Positions 1-11,222 of a stretch of 64,000 nucleotides of DNA are shown in pieces. Position 1 is the first letter of the stretch. Every line of letters begins with the position of its first letter. Below the pieces are notes generated by a model. The model saw nothing but the letters and a program-made list of their open reading frames with translations. It made no database searches and had not been told where the DNA came from. Source of the DNA: Takifugu bimaculatus. Lineage: Eukaryota; Chordata; Actinopteri; Tetraodontiformes; Tetraodontidae. Made by a program: the position numbers and the translations under genes. The DNA is taken from the NCBI GenBank assembly GCA_004026145.2, contig CP034993.1, positions 9,924,050-9,988,049 on the forward strand, given 5' to 3'.

Positions 1-456
1 TGCTAGCGAGCAGTGTGAGGATCGGAGCATATTGTGTGAGCCAGTGTGCGGGGGACAGATAAGGGAGCCAACCAGCCCGCCAGCCCGACCCACCAACTGC
101 CTGACTGCCTGTTTTAATGTGCTGACTCTGGAGAGATTTTAAAAAAGAAAAGAAAGAAGACAGCACATTGACTCCACAGACGTGTGCGGAGACTCTGGGC
201 ACAAACGCCATCGCAGCAGCCGCGGCCAGCAGAGGTGCATCAGCAAGACAAAAACTGAGCGCTGACCAATCGCAACTACAACATCCGAAAATTGAAGAGG
301 ATTCCAAGTATCCCTCTCCTTTTTTTTTAAGTTGATTTCATTTTTTTCCTTCCTTTTTTCCTTCCGGGACTGTCCTCCCAACTGTAGAGAGGGGAGCAAA
401 GAACTGACAATTAAAGGACAGAGCAGCAGAGAACCCAAAACCCATCAGATCCGAAC
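1..456 (+). promoter_or_regulatory. elavl4: Presumed 5'UTR/promoter of leader exon 1a
   Basis: This is the stretch upstream of ATG 457 to the window edge. It has T-rich tracts (323-360) and one very short uORF (ATG 117 to TGA 125). No clear TATA box is seen and the transcription start cannot be placed. The role is inferred only from the open leader exon that follows. Confidence 0.3.
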
Positions 457-504
457 ATGTTCGAAATAAGCCGAACACTCAACGCCGCTTTGTTGAGCAA
501 TGAG
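457..504 (+). CDS. elavl4: Candidate elavl4 leader exon 1a (MFEISRTLNAALLSNE)
   Basis: A 16-codon open segment starts at ATG 457, with A at -3. It is the first ATG after an in-frame TAA at 412-414. It ends at a good donor (GAG|gtaaag, intron from 505). The end phase is 0, which matches the phase-0 acceptor of exon 2 (25844) and of the candidate exon 1b (1088). It could therefore be spliced to either. The preceding 1-456 would be 5'UTR and contains a minimal uORF (ATG 117, two codons then TGA 123-125). I do not recognise this peptide from a known HuD isoform. Mammalian HuD is known to use several alternative first exons, so a distal one is plausible. Its expression and its membership in elavl4 are inferred from phase and position only. 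Confidence 0.45.
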
Positions 505-1087
505 GTAAAGAGATTTCTTTCCTTCTCCACACCTTGCCTGTGTCTGCTGCCAACCATTCCGCCGTGCGTGTGTTGTACATGCATGCATGTGCATGTGTGT
601 CTGTATTCTCATAGCCAGTAAACAGAAGGGGACTGAGTACAGCAGCTGCTATATATGTCTTCTGGTGTGATAGCATGTATGGAGAGTGAGGGGCTGCTTT
701 GCTTCTCGCACTCAGGGCTGTAATAATCAACGGACAACTAGTACTTTGACTTTACACCCTTCCTGAGGTAGCTGTCAAACCCATCCAATGCAGGCTTGCT
801 TGTGAAATTGCCCTCCTGGGGCTAAAATCGTCCGTGTGCCTTCATGTGCACATCGTCAGTGTGAGTGCTCACCTGTGCGTGTGTGGTGCGTGCGTGCGTG
901 CGCGTGCAGAGTTCTCTGTTAGTCCTCTCTACCTGATCTCTCTTCACGTGCACCCCTGCCTCATCCTGGCTTCTGTCCTCTCTCATCCTCGCCTTCCTTC
1001 CCACCTGCTGTTATCTGTTCTCCCTCCCCTCTCTCTGCGTGTTTCTCCTCCTCTATCTGTGCGTGAGCGTGCCTGTTCTGTGAGCAG

Positions 1088-1228
1088 CGTCTCAAGATGA
1101 TGGCGAGTTACGGGCAGCTCTCGGGACTAGCAGCCAGTGGCGTGGGCTCCGTCCCCAAGACCCGCTCGCCGCTATTTCCCAGCGATCTCCCGTCATCGCC
1201 AGCCCAGATGGGCTACAGGTCACCCCTG
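1088..1228 (+). CDS. elavl4: Candidate elavl4 leader/internal exon 1b, Ser/Pro-rich N-terminal extension
   Basis: The coding part from ATG 1097 is 44 codons, beginning MMASYGQLSGLAASG and ending PAQMGYRSPL. It closes on a strong donor (CTG|gtaaga at 1229) in phase 0, as exon 2 requires. Two readings are possible. It may be a separate first exon, since an in-frame TGA at 1064-1066 lies just upstream. It may instead be an internal exon with an acceptor at 1086-1087, after the pyrimidine-rich stretch at about 1011-1060. In that case the frame stays open from exon 1a (adding RLK) and the extension totals 63 residues. AG dinucleotides at 1066 and 1083 weaken the acceptor reading. The segment has three Ser-Pro sites (RSPLF, SSPAQ, RSPL) and no known domain. 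No similarity is recognised from memory. Confidence 0.5.
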
Positions 1229-1330
1229 GTAAGAGGATAGACAGACCAATTTTTCTCTAAATCAGTTCAGGCAAGCATGACGGCAATGAAACCGAATAAG
1301 AACATGGTAGTTAATATGTCACACGCCTGT

Positions 1331-1394
1331 ATGTGTGCATGTGTCTGTGTGTGTGTGTGTGTGTGGTGTGCGTGTGTGTGTGTGTGTGTGTGTA
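1331..1394 (+). repeat. Imperfect (TG)n microsatellite
   Basis: TG dinucleotides with a few interruptions. The repeat starts about 100 nt downstream of the exon 1b donor, inside the presumed intron. Confidence 0.9.
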
Positions 1395-3787
1395 TGAGTT
1401 AATATTTACATTATTATGTTTGCTCAATTATGGACGCCTACTCTGTCTTTAGCCTCTGCCAGTCAAACTACTATCAAGGGATTGTGTGCGCCTGTGTGCG
1501 TATGTGTGTGTTTAGTTAGGTTTATTCTCTTTTTTCTATTAGCACCGGCAGTATTTGCCTTGTCATTTACCTCCTGTTATGAACTAATAAATGGACAATT
1601 ATCATCCCACCTACATGTCATATGATGCATCGATCGACATTTCACATCCCAGACAATATTACAATTAGTTTCCCGGGAAATGAACAGGAGGGAGAACGTA
1701 AGAGGCATGAGAAAACCGTAAGCGTTTAGGCAAAGGCATTGCAAGAAAATCCCTGACTCGCTGCATTTAGGCGACATGAAACGGTGGGTGTCTAATCCGC
1801 TGAGGGCTCTTCATTGGTTCGGCTCTTCTTCAAACTGGCTCAGATCCACACCCCAGAGCCTGCTGGAAGCCTGCATAACCCACTGCCATGTTGCTGACTC
1901 TACCCAGGGGTTCTCCATCAGCTCTATGCAAATGTACAGTGAGGATAAGCGGCGGTGCATCCATCAGGAGTCTGGCTGTAGATCTGAATTTTTACATGAC
2001 TTCACAGACACCTGTCCTACCTTCTGTTGTCTCCAAAATAGCACGCGGAACTGCAGCGTTTCCCAGAACTGCTGCCTATTGTTTCTGGACCAAAATTAGC
2101 CACATTTCTAACATAGACGTGACTAAGGTATTAGTACATTTAGTTGTAATTATCTGTATGATGTAAGATGAAACAACAGCCTGTGAGGGAATTACCTTAT
2201 TACCGTGACAAGGGCACGACTGTGTGCAAACAAAATTAAAGTGCGTGTGCTGAGAAATTGTATCTATACAGTGTGTGTGGGTGGATGGGTGGATGCGTAA
2301 ATGCATATACAGTGTTGCAGGTTTTTTTTGTTGTTTTTTTTTAAGCATCGTTATAATGATTAATGGTGCCTTCATTAATTTCACCAAGACCATTTGCATA
2401 CATTAGATAAATGTGCTGGAAGATTCTGATGGCTTTGGTTTGTGTGGCAGGAAACGTAATGCAGAGTACAACCTGAAACGCATTCACCATTTAGCAATAG
2501 CTGATAACCAACCAGGGTGTGTGTGCATGTTGCTTTATGGTATAATATCATAATAAGAGCAGATGAGCTCCACTTTAGGAGCCATTACAGCCTTTGGTTG
2601 CGCTGAGGTTCAGACCGTTTAGAGCTTTTCTTTCTTTGTGCTAAATGTTTCATCGGCTGCGTCGTGTCTTCCTGTGCTCGCGTGAGCTCGTCTTTTAAAA
2701 GCTTGGGCGCAATCGAAGCGGGCAGGGACCAGAGTTGCATTTGACAGAAACATTGACTCCTTGTTTTGCCGTATGCAGCTCTCCAATGATCGGGGAATCG
2801 CTGCCGTGGCACCTCGCCGAATGAGGGATCGAGCGTTCATATTCAGAAAAGAATTATGAGTGATTCTGTGTTTCACAGACTGAGATCTAATTTTCAAAAG
2901 CCCACATCTAAAAACCTGCAGTGCGCTGTGCTCGAGAGCTGAATGCTGTTAATTTGTAGAAAGCTCCACTGATTACCCACTGCAGGCAGCTGCTGTTCTC
3001 TGTGTGACACAGGCTTTGTTTGACAACTGCAATCTTTTCTGTTTCAACATTAAAAATAAAAAAAGAAAGGCGTGCGTTTGAGACCTGCCTGAAAGGTTCC
3101 TCGCCACCACAACAAAAAGACAGAGAGGTGAGGAGGAAAATAAGGGTCGGCGGTGCAGCAGCTGGCAAACACGTACATTAGCAGCCAGGAGATAGTTAGA
3201 GGTCATCTCTGTTTCATAACAATGATTAGCTCCTTCCATCTGCTGCTTGCTGCATCTTCCTTTTCCTTGATTGCAGTGGATATTTTTATGTATGTATCCC
3301 AGAAATCAGCTGATGTGTGATCCACCACCCTCAGCCAAATGACACTACAGAAGGAAAAATCTACGCTTGCGGACAGAGGAGAAAGAATGATGACCGCTTG
3401 CTTGATTAATGAGGGGCTGACAGAAACAAATGGGGCTGTTTTGTTATGTTTTGATACCATTAAAGATGACTCACGATGCGAAAATTTAAAGGGCCGGCAC
3501 CAAACAAATGCCTGATATCATTTCATTCTTTTTCCAGATAAGTGTGACTACGGTAACACATGGTGGGGACATTTGAGGTGGTGCATTAGTTATCCAAGCT
3601 CTACATTATGTTGGGCTCGGCACGATGGGAGAAAGTTAGGATGGTAGCGCGTCAGAATTTATATGCAAAGTCATACAAATCGTGAGCTACATGTGTGTGT
3701 CCAGACTCATGTTTACATTTATGATATTGGCACATGGGGTGTGCCATGAAGGAATGCAGAGAGGCTGAGGGATACAGAGCCCGAACG

Positions 3788-3789
<2 letters not shown>

Positions 3790-3847
<58 letters not shown>
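3790..3847 (+). repeat. (TG)29 microsatellite
   Basis: An uninterrupted TG run. A CT/CA tract follows at 3963-4010. Open frames here are repeat artefacts. Confidence 0.95.
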
Positions 3848-3849
<2 letters not shown>

Positions 3850-3962
3850 ATCGCCAGTGTGTGTGTGTGGCCACCAATGCTGCAGGAAGGGCCTACAGAT
3901 CTGCAGCTGAGCCTGCGTCCCACAGGGAGTCATCACTACCGAATGGAGCAGGTGTCTGCCGG

Positions 3963-4010
3963 CTCTCTCTCTCTCACACACACACGCGCATACACACACA
4001 CACACATACA
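3963..4010 (+). repeat. (CT)n(CA)n compound microsatellite
   Basis: A CT stretch passes into CA with small interruptions. Its orientation is opposite to the TG run 120 bp upstream, so the two could pair. Confidence 0.85.
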
Positions 4011-7000
4011 ATGTCTTTATAAATGGTTCAACTTGTACACATCCAACCTTTAATCGCACCCACAGGGGCCTTCCTGGGTGAATTTGTTCAGAAATCACTA
4101 TAATTATGATCAGAATTTGTTATTTTTTTCATACCTATTAACTTCATAGATGAAGCCTGGAGATGACAGTAGTCTTAATGTCATAACAAGCTGCTAAAAA
4201 GGTCACATTTCGGTGCTCAGGTGCTTTGGCCTGGAAGGAATGACCTGTAATTTCGCCTCCATAATGGGGTGGCGGTCCCCATGGAGATAGGGTGTGTACA
4301 CTGATGAATGTGTCCAGTAACATGCTATGACACTTCAACAAACACAGTTAGAGGTGGGCGAAAAACACAGCCCATAAAACAAATGTAAACAGGAGGCAGA
4401 AACCTGAGGCAGATTCCATCCTGCTTGTTTTGTCACACATCTGCAGCTTCGGTGGTGACATAGACATAACTGTAGCTTATTTACATTCCCCCACATTAGT
4501 CACCTTTAATTCACACAGGTCCTGTTCAAGTGCATCACATATAATTCCCAAAATATCAGGAAGGAAAAGTACTGAATCATTTGGGTAAAAATGACTGAGA
4601 ATGCAAAACCGGGCCAGCACATAATTCCTGTAGGGTGACGAACACGCCCGTGCCGGTCCTGTGAATTGTTTTGAAGATTCAGTCAGCGTCTGTGGCCACA
4701 CAAATCTTTCTGGTTGAATAGGCTGGATAAACAAAATAGCTGCACTTGTTACTGCTGGGGTCCTCTCTTTCGCCTGGCGGAGGACAACATTTCATTTGTC
4801 GTCTCTCGGACTGTGATTTCAGCCATTCTGTTCAGCTTCAGAGGATAAATGAAGAGTGAATAATAAATGAGATTGCCTCGACTGACAATGGGTTTGCTGA
4901 GTTCTTGATATTTTCCTATTCTGCAAACAACCGATAGCTGTCGAAGAACCGCTGTTTTATCAGCGGAGGCAAATTGTGCCGTTAAGGCACTGAACCGATG
5001 TTGATTTTCGCCCCCTGTAATATGACCTGGGAGGGTCACTGGATCGGGCAGATTTAGGGAGGTAACTTTGGCATCAACGATATCAGTCGGTCCTGCCTGC
5101 ATCTGTGATAATGTCACTCAAAGGGCTTCATCCTGCTTTGACCCTCGTCGACCCTTTAAAATGCTGCGCAAGTGTTTTATTAAGAACATTTAGTGGTAGT
5201 GATGTGGGAGCAAATGGGTTTTATTGCTGACAGCTCTTAGAAAGTGACAAGCTGCCAATACCCGACGCGTCCGCATCTGAAAATCCCACATGGTAATGAA
5301 CGGCACAGAATTTTTTTGTGCTCTCAGTCTCACTGTAAATGTTTTTTTATTGATTCACTAATTGCTCAGGAAGAAGCAAAGTAGCCACGGACACCATTAA
5401 TAAAGGATGTATGGCTGACCTGTGCATTAGCATTGAAGAGGATTGACCCTTAAAGTTGCAGTATTTACCAGGATGGAACAAAACAGATGGAAAGGTTTCA
5501 TCCTTTTTGTCAACGCTTTTTTATTATCTATGACGATGTCAATGATGGGCTTGTTAAAATCAGGATAGTATTCTTTAAATTGTTGAAAATACTAGTAAGT
5601 TTTGCATCTGTTGGAACAACAAAAATGACAAATTGTTCCCTTGTCACCTGAAGAATCCCATAGCAGCTGTATTTGGCAACCTGAAAATTTGCCTCAATAA
5701 TCATTCCACCTTAAAAATAGATGTAAACATTGTTGTTTTCGTGGTGTAAAATCATTTAGAAAGCTGAAATGTGTCAGCAGTGCAAAATAACAGAAAGACA
5801 TTTAAGCAGGCATTTAATGTGGGGTGCTTTGGAGACGGTCCTCTTTACATTTCATCAAGCATGAAAAAGGGCAGTTAAGCATGATGTGACATTTGAAGAG
5901 CTGGATTTGTGCAGCTTTAGTCCATATAGGCCAGCCTTGTGACTGGACTTACTTTTCTTTGGTAAATGCATAAACAGAGAAACCAAGGCCGGGGCGTGGT
6001 TGTGTGGGTTTGAGGCGAGGGCTTGAACACTGTTTCAGATGGTGGGTGGTTTTTCTGTCCACCTGATGTCTGAGGTAAATTGGAAACATTTTCAGTAATT
6101 TGTGCATGTGTGTGTATTTGTGTGTGAGGCAGGGGGTTTTTGATTTAAGCTTAGACCAGATGGAGCCCAGCAGTTGTCCTGGGGCTATGAGAGTACCCCA
6201 AACTGGGATCAAATGCAGGATGCACGGCTGTACCCTCGCCCTCATAGCCCACCTCTTCATCCCGCAATCATCCGGCATACTGAAGACTGGCCACCGCCTC
6301 GTTCTCAGGATGCGCTCCGTGCTGTCATGGGCGACATCAGGCTTTGTCTTCTTCTCTTGTGCATCTGTGAGACTCCAAATTCCAAAGCCATCAATTCAAA
6401 GACGTAGCAGTGACAGTTAACTCCGACTGAACTTCCTGATCCATGCGTGAGCCACTGGTCTACTGAATGTCACCCCAAGCTGCGGACCACTCTGTTGTCC
6501 AAATGGACACTAATCCGCCGTAGTCCTGTTGAGGATACTGTCTCAGTGCCAGAACACATGCCAGACTCAACAGCCAATGCATAGCTAAGCCTCTCTGGGC
6601 ACCTCCACAAACCTCTTATTTGTGTTAGGCCGCTGCCTCCAAGACCCACCATTATCTCCACCGTTTTAAAAAACTCATTATCGCGTCTTTGTAATAGAAA
6701 AGAGTGAAATAAAGGGGTGTATTCTGTTGTGTTCCTAATTAGATCTCCCATTTTAGATGCAATTCCATGTTGTTTTCTCAGTTTAAAGCAGAAATTAATC
6801 AATTCTAAAAGGCCACATTTAAAAAAAGATTCCTCGTGTTTAGGGAGGGACTGAAGGAACCAGGGATGAATTTTTCACACGGCCCCTCGTCAAAGTCTCT
6901 GAAGCCTGCAAAGCTACAGCCATGGCAGACAGCTCTGAGTTCAAGTGGAAGAAAGTGGCTTTGACAAACGTTTCAGGATCAGCATGAAGGATTCATTTGT

Positions 7001-9630
7001 GCCACGAGGAGGGAGAGTGACACAGGCAGGGGTTAAGCTTGAGATCATCCTCACTGACATGGAGAGAAGAGGCTGGAGGAGGAAATCTTCAAGACATTCC
7101 ACAGCAGCATGTGGAGGATAGCCTTCCTAAATAGCTCATGACTTTTAGAAAATGTACCTCACTAGATTCTTTTTTGAAATAACCTAGTTAGTGACAGAAG
7201 TTATTTAAAACTGTGCTTGATCTCACCGTCAAAGCATCTTTGGTTCTTCAGCCTATTGATTATCTGCAATCATTCAGTATTTCAGGGACTGCCTACGAAC
7301 TTGACTGTGCTCCGAGGTATTTTAACATCATTCGCACTGAGGAGCCATTTTGATCATTTAAGCCCCATTTAAGGACATCAGCTTCCTTTTTGCACAGAGC
7401 TTCTCCCAAATGCTCGCCTCAATTGCTGAATTACAGAGCGTCCTCTAACACAAAGAATGGAGTTGATTTGAATGCGTATGGAGCACAAGCGCAGGTGAAC
7501 TTTGATTTTGATTAAAACCTCTGCTTGCAGAGCATCAGAGACACCAAAGACAGTTGTTCAGAGCTGATGGAGCGGTGATATCTGGTTTGTTGCTGGGCAG
7601 GGAGGAAGATGGATGGCTGAGACTCTCATTTGGTGATTGTTACGGGCAGAGTTTGGAGACCTGCCAAACGCGAAGTCATCATCAGTCTGAGATGGAGCTT
7701 TTGCCAGAAGTTTAAATCAGCAACTCAATATACCCTTCAAGGGCAAATCAAGAAGAGCCTATATACATGCGCTGATGCAGAGGGAGGGACATGCTCTGTG
7801 GGGGACTCTTGCTGGGATCTGACGGGTCATTTACAGCATGGGGCTTTTCTGATTTAATTGCATTTGTTCGTGCACAGGCTGGCATTAGCACAAGTCAACT
7901 TTTCTGGAGGAAAAAAAAGTTTTCTTCTCACATTAACAATCAAGGTATTTTCTCGCAGCACATTGAGGTAACACCTCTGCTGGCATCGTCACTTCTCCTC
8001 CTTTAAATAGAAGTCTTATTATGCAGAGTGAAACACGAGACAGGCGTCGAAACACTGCACCTGACAGTTAACAAGACTCAAACCGAGAGCACCCACAATT
8101 ATCACCGTCTGCACGTTGCATATTCAAACCTGCCATAGCCTGAAAGCTAGTTCTCGTGTGCTCCTTCACACCTCTTTTAAAACTGCTACTTCAGTTCTGT
8201 GTGCGTCCTGTTGTTCTGCAAGAAAATTGTTGAGTGGGAGATTCAAGCACATATGTTTCTTTTATTTATTTATTTTTTTGGGGGGGGGGCAGGTGGCAGA
8301 GATCAAGCACATGTGGTCGAAGCTACATGGATTCACTTCAGCTCAGTAAGGGGTCATGAGTTTGACCGTGCATGTGCTGCAGTGTGCACAACTCTGTGTG
8401 TGTATCTGTGTCTGCGAGTGTGTGTTCATTTGACTCATGTGTGAAAGCTTATGGAAGTGAGCCACAGAGCCAATCAGTGAGATGGGGCTCTGCACTGCTG
8501 ACAGTGTGGCGAGTCTCTCTGGGTTAAAGCCACAAAAGCTTTTTAACTTTGAAAACTTTATAAGAAGAAGGAGATGCAGATTACTCCCTCAGCACCATAT
8601 AATGCAGTGGCAATTTAATTAAGAAAACATGGCACTTTTTTTTCAGCCATTACCCTTAATTACTTGTTTGACATCCCATTTATTCAGTACTGCATTAAGG
8701 GGCAAATCTGCCATTTCTAAGACTATTCTGTAATATCTGTAAATCCAGACTGTGAAGCATCTGAGCACAGATGCCTGTGATAGAATATCTCAGCCATTCC
8801 CACCATCTGTCTACAACAGTGGTATTATATGCAGTGTTTACCCTTAACTAGTACATGGAAGCCTTGTTGTTCAATCTCTGGGATGTCTGTGATTACTCAC
8901 AAAGATGCAGAACAAAAAAAAACAGGATTTCTTTATTGCTGATTTTCTAAGCAGTGGTGGACATTTTCTTTCCTTTTATAAAAGCGTGGTCCTACAGAGC
9001 AATGTAACAGGACAGGCAGAATTCATTTTCCTTATTATTAGATTATTTAGATCATAATGCATGAGGGAAAAACAATTTTGGAACTGTGTCCATTCTGAAA
9101 GGAGAAAGCAATCACCTTCTGTTTCCTCTCCACGTCTCACTGCTCCCACTCTTCAGCAGTTTTAAGCTGACTACGAAGACAAACAACAGATCAAATGTGT
9201 TTCTGATTCAGCTGTCACTGCCGACAGCTGTCCTGCCAGTTTTTTACAGGCTCGGAAATTAAGAAGAAACAATATAGCATGATTGCAGGAAAATATTACA
9301 GGCAGCGAGGAGTCGGTGAGGTAGAGTACTCTTTTATGGGTGCAGCTCAAAGCCTTTATTAAATTCAAAGGTCACTGCGGGAAGATGAAAAATGGACAGG
9401 AAACAGTCGGGTTTGTCCACCGCACAATTCAAGCCGTGAAATGCCTGCCCCCTTCCGTTCTATCTTTGCAAGAAAAGATAAATAAACAAAGAAACACTTC
9501 TCCTTTGAATCCATTTCCTCTCTGTTGGGCTGTACTCTCGCTGTCTCATGTTGATACTGAATGCTCGGTACAAAGCTGCCCACCATGTCCTTCATGTTTT
9601 ACCTGAAACAGTGATGAGAACATTCTTCTC

Positions 9631-9632
<2 letters not shown>

Positions 9633-9707
<75 letters not shown>

Positions 9708-9714
9708 TGTGTGT
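9633..9714 (+). repeat. (TG)n microsatellite, about 82 bp
   Basis: TG run with one phase slip near 9701, followed by two copies of GTGTGTATGAAG-like sequence to about 9737. Confidence 0.95.
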
Positions 9715-9871
9715 ATGAAGGTGTGTGTATGAAGGTGTGGCGAGGCTCTTTATTAGCATGTCATGCACATGGTTGCACTTGACCCGTTAGGCTCTGGCTA
9801 AACAGGAAGGTGGAGAGGTCAGGGGTGTTTTTGTCTTCTTCTTTCCTGTTTCCTTCTTTCCCTAAATATGC

Positions 9872-9873
<2 letters not shown>

Positions 9874-9935
<62 letters not shown>
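9874..9935 (+). repeat. (TG)n microsatellite, about 62 bp
   Basis: A second long TG run only 160 bp from the previous one, in the same orientation. Confidence 0.95.
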
Positions 9936-9939
<4 letters not shown>

Positions 9940-10761
9940 GTAATGGTACTTGTAACACTCCAAGGACGCGTGATGCATCATTTATTGTACCAGAATTACA
10001 CAGACAGTCAGCTCTACTAAATACACCCTATTAAATCTTTTTTGTTTTCCTTCCTATTGTTTCCTTTTTCAGGATTTGTATATATCTTGCTTGGTATTAT
10101 TTAATTAACTATATTTTCGAAAATAATATCTATTGACTATTGTTCAACAAGACAGTTCATTTTAATTATTGCATATTTATAACAAAAATCAAATGAAATA
10201 TCAAACAGTGAAGTGATTTAGTGCACTCACATTGTGACTATTTCGTTAACACGATGCTTCTGGGTGCAGAGACATACACACATCATTGACATTGGATGGG
10301 AACGTTGTAACTCTCGTATATTTTGTGCTGTTTGTTGCGTAGTGAATTGTGTGTGCTTGACTGTTCAGTCCAGATTTATAGTGAGAATGTACGCAAATGT
10401 CACCCTGTCCTGTGCGTGTTAATAAGGGATGCAAGAGCTCCCTCTTCTTGTCTGACAGAGACAGGGAACCGCTGCACAATTTAAACCTGGACACTTTGCT
10501 GTTTCACTTGTGTTTATTTATTGTGAAATAGGTGGCCGTCGCTATAAGAAGGGGGTGATCATTTCTATTTGATTATAACATTTCATGTAATTGCCTGAAA
10601 TTAGTTTTCAGCCTAATCTCGAACCCTGCGAGGAATTCTTGACGGCGGTTTATTAAGGAACCTCCAGCAGTATTTTGTGATAGTTTCCTTTTTTAACAGG
10701 GTAATTTCGCTTTAGCTGCGCTGCAACATCTTTCTTTAAGAATTTCAGAATGAAAGTAAAT

Positions 10762-10782
10762 GATCGGTTAGATTAACCGATC
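10762..10782. repeat. 21-bp perfect inverted repeat (9-bp arms)
   Basis: GATCGGTTA, loop GAT, TAACCGATC. The arms are exactly complementary. It lies about 80 bp before the CpG-rich promoter block of exon 1c, so it could be a dimer-binding site or a cruciform. The function is unknown. Confidence 0.8.
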
Positions 10783-10854
10783 GACTGGATCGAAGAGTCC
10801 TTTGTTGTATCGATTCGCTCCAAAATAATCAAAAGTTGTACCTGTTCGCATGGT

Positions 10855-11213
10855 GCTGCACGCGCGCCGGATCCAAGACGCTGCCTCCTCGCGCGCACCG
10901 CCCCGTCGGCAGCCGCTGCAGCCAATGGCAGAGCGCGCGCGAGGTGGCAGGCTCGTGAGGGGAAACACAGAGAGCCGGCTTCTTTCTACGTCTTTGGACG
11001 CCTTTAATTCACACGCGCGTGATTAGCTCGCAGCGTTTGTTTTATTTAAGCCGCGGACGGTGTTTTCCTCCCTGGACGACACGCGCTCTTCCGGACTCGC
11101 GCCGTTAAGTTTTTGGCTCCGTGGGTATTCGCTCCGCCGGGTCGTCCTTCCTCTCCATCCCGTCGCCGCTCCACTTTATCCGCGCAGACTACCCGCATCC
11201 TCCCGCACCGAGA
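10855..11213 (+). promoter_or_regulatory. elavl4: CpG-rich promoter and 5'UTR of leader exon 1c
   Basis: GC- and CpG-rich sequence begins abruptly at about 10855 (GCGCGC runs at 10860-10950). It contains a CCAAT box (gccaatggca, 10920-10929) and a TATA-like TTTATTTAAG at 11041-11050, and runs into the MVM exon. No ATG is seen between 11041 and 11213. This arrangement fits a CpG-island promoter. The exact transcription start is not determined. Confidence 0.65.
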
Positions 11214-11222
11214 ATGGTCATG
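11214..11222 (+). CDS. elavl4: elavl4 leader exon 1c, coding MVM
   Basis: Three codons (ATG GTC ATG) precede a consensus donor, gtgagt at 11223, in phase 0. Joined to exon 2 they give MVMIISNMEAP, which matches the start of the main vertebrate HuD isoform (MVMIISTMEP in mammals). ATG 11214 has a good context (A at -3, G at +4). An in-frame TAA at 11106-11108 lies upstream, and no other ATG is seen in the roughly 170 nt before it. The exon sits in a CpG-rich block, so this is very likely a real promoter and first exon. Confidence 0.93.

Larger units (their letters stand above)
1229..10850 (+). other. Intronic DNA between leader exons 1b and 1c
   Basis: About 9.6 kb of mostly AT-rich unique sequence. 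It contains TG repeats (about 1331-1394, 3790-3847, 9633-9714, 9874-9935) and a CT/CA tract (3963-4010). A T-rich then G-rich stretch lies at 8258-8290, and a block resembling a conserved non-coding element at about 8590-8770. The segment 6140-6660 has higher GC and short overlapping open frames on both strands, but no recognisable protein. No gene is supported. Confidence 0.6.

Noticed and set aside
3652..4098. 148-codon minus-strand frame
   Set aside because: It contains a His-Thr run from the TG/CA repeat, and the remainder has no protein-like features.
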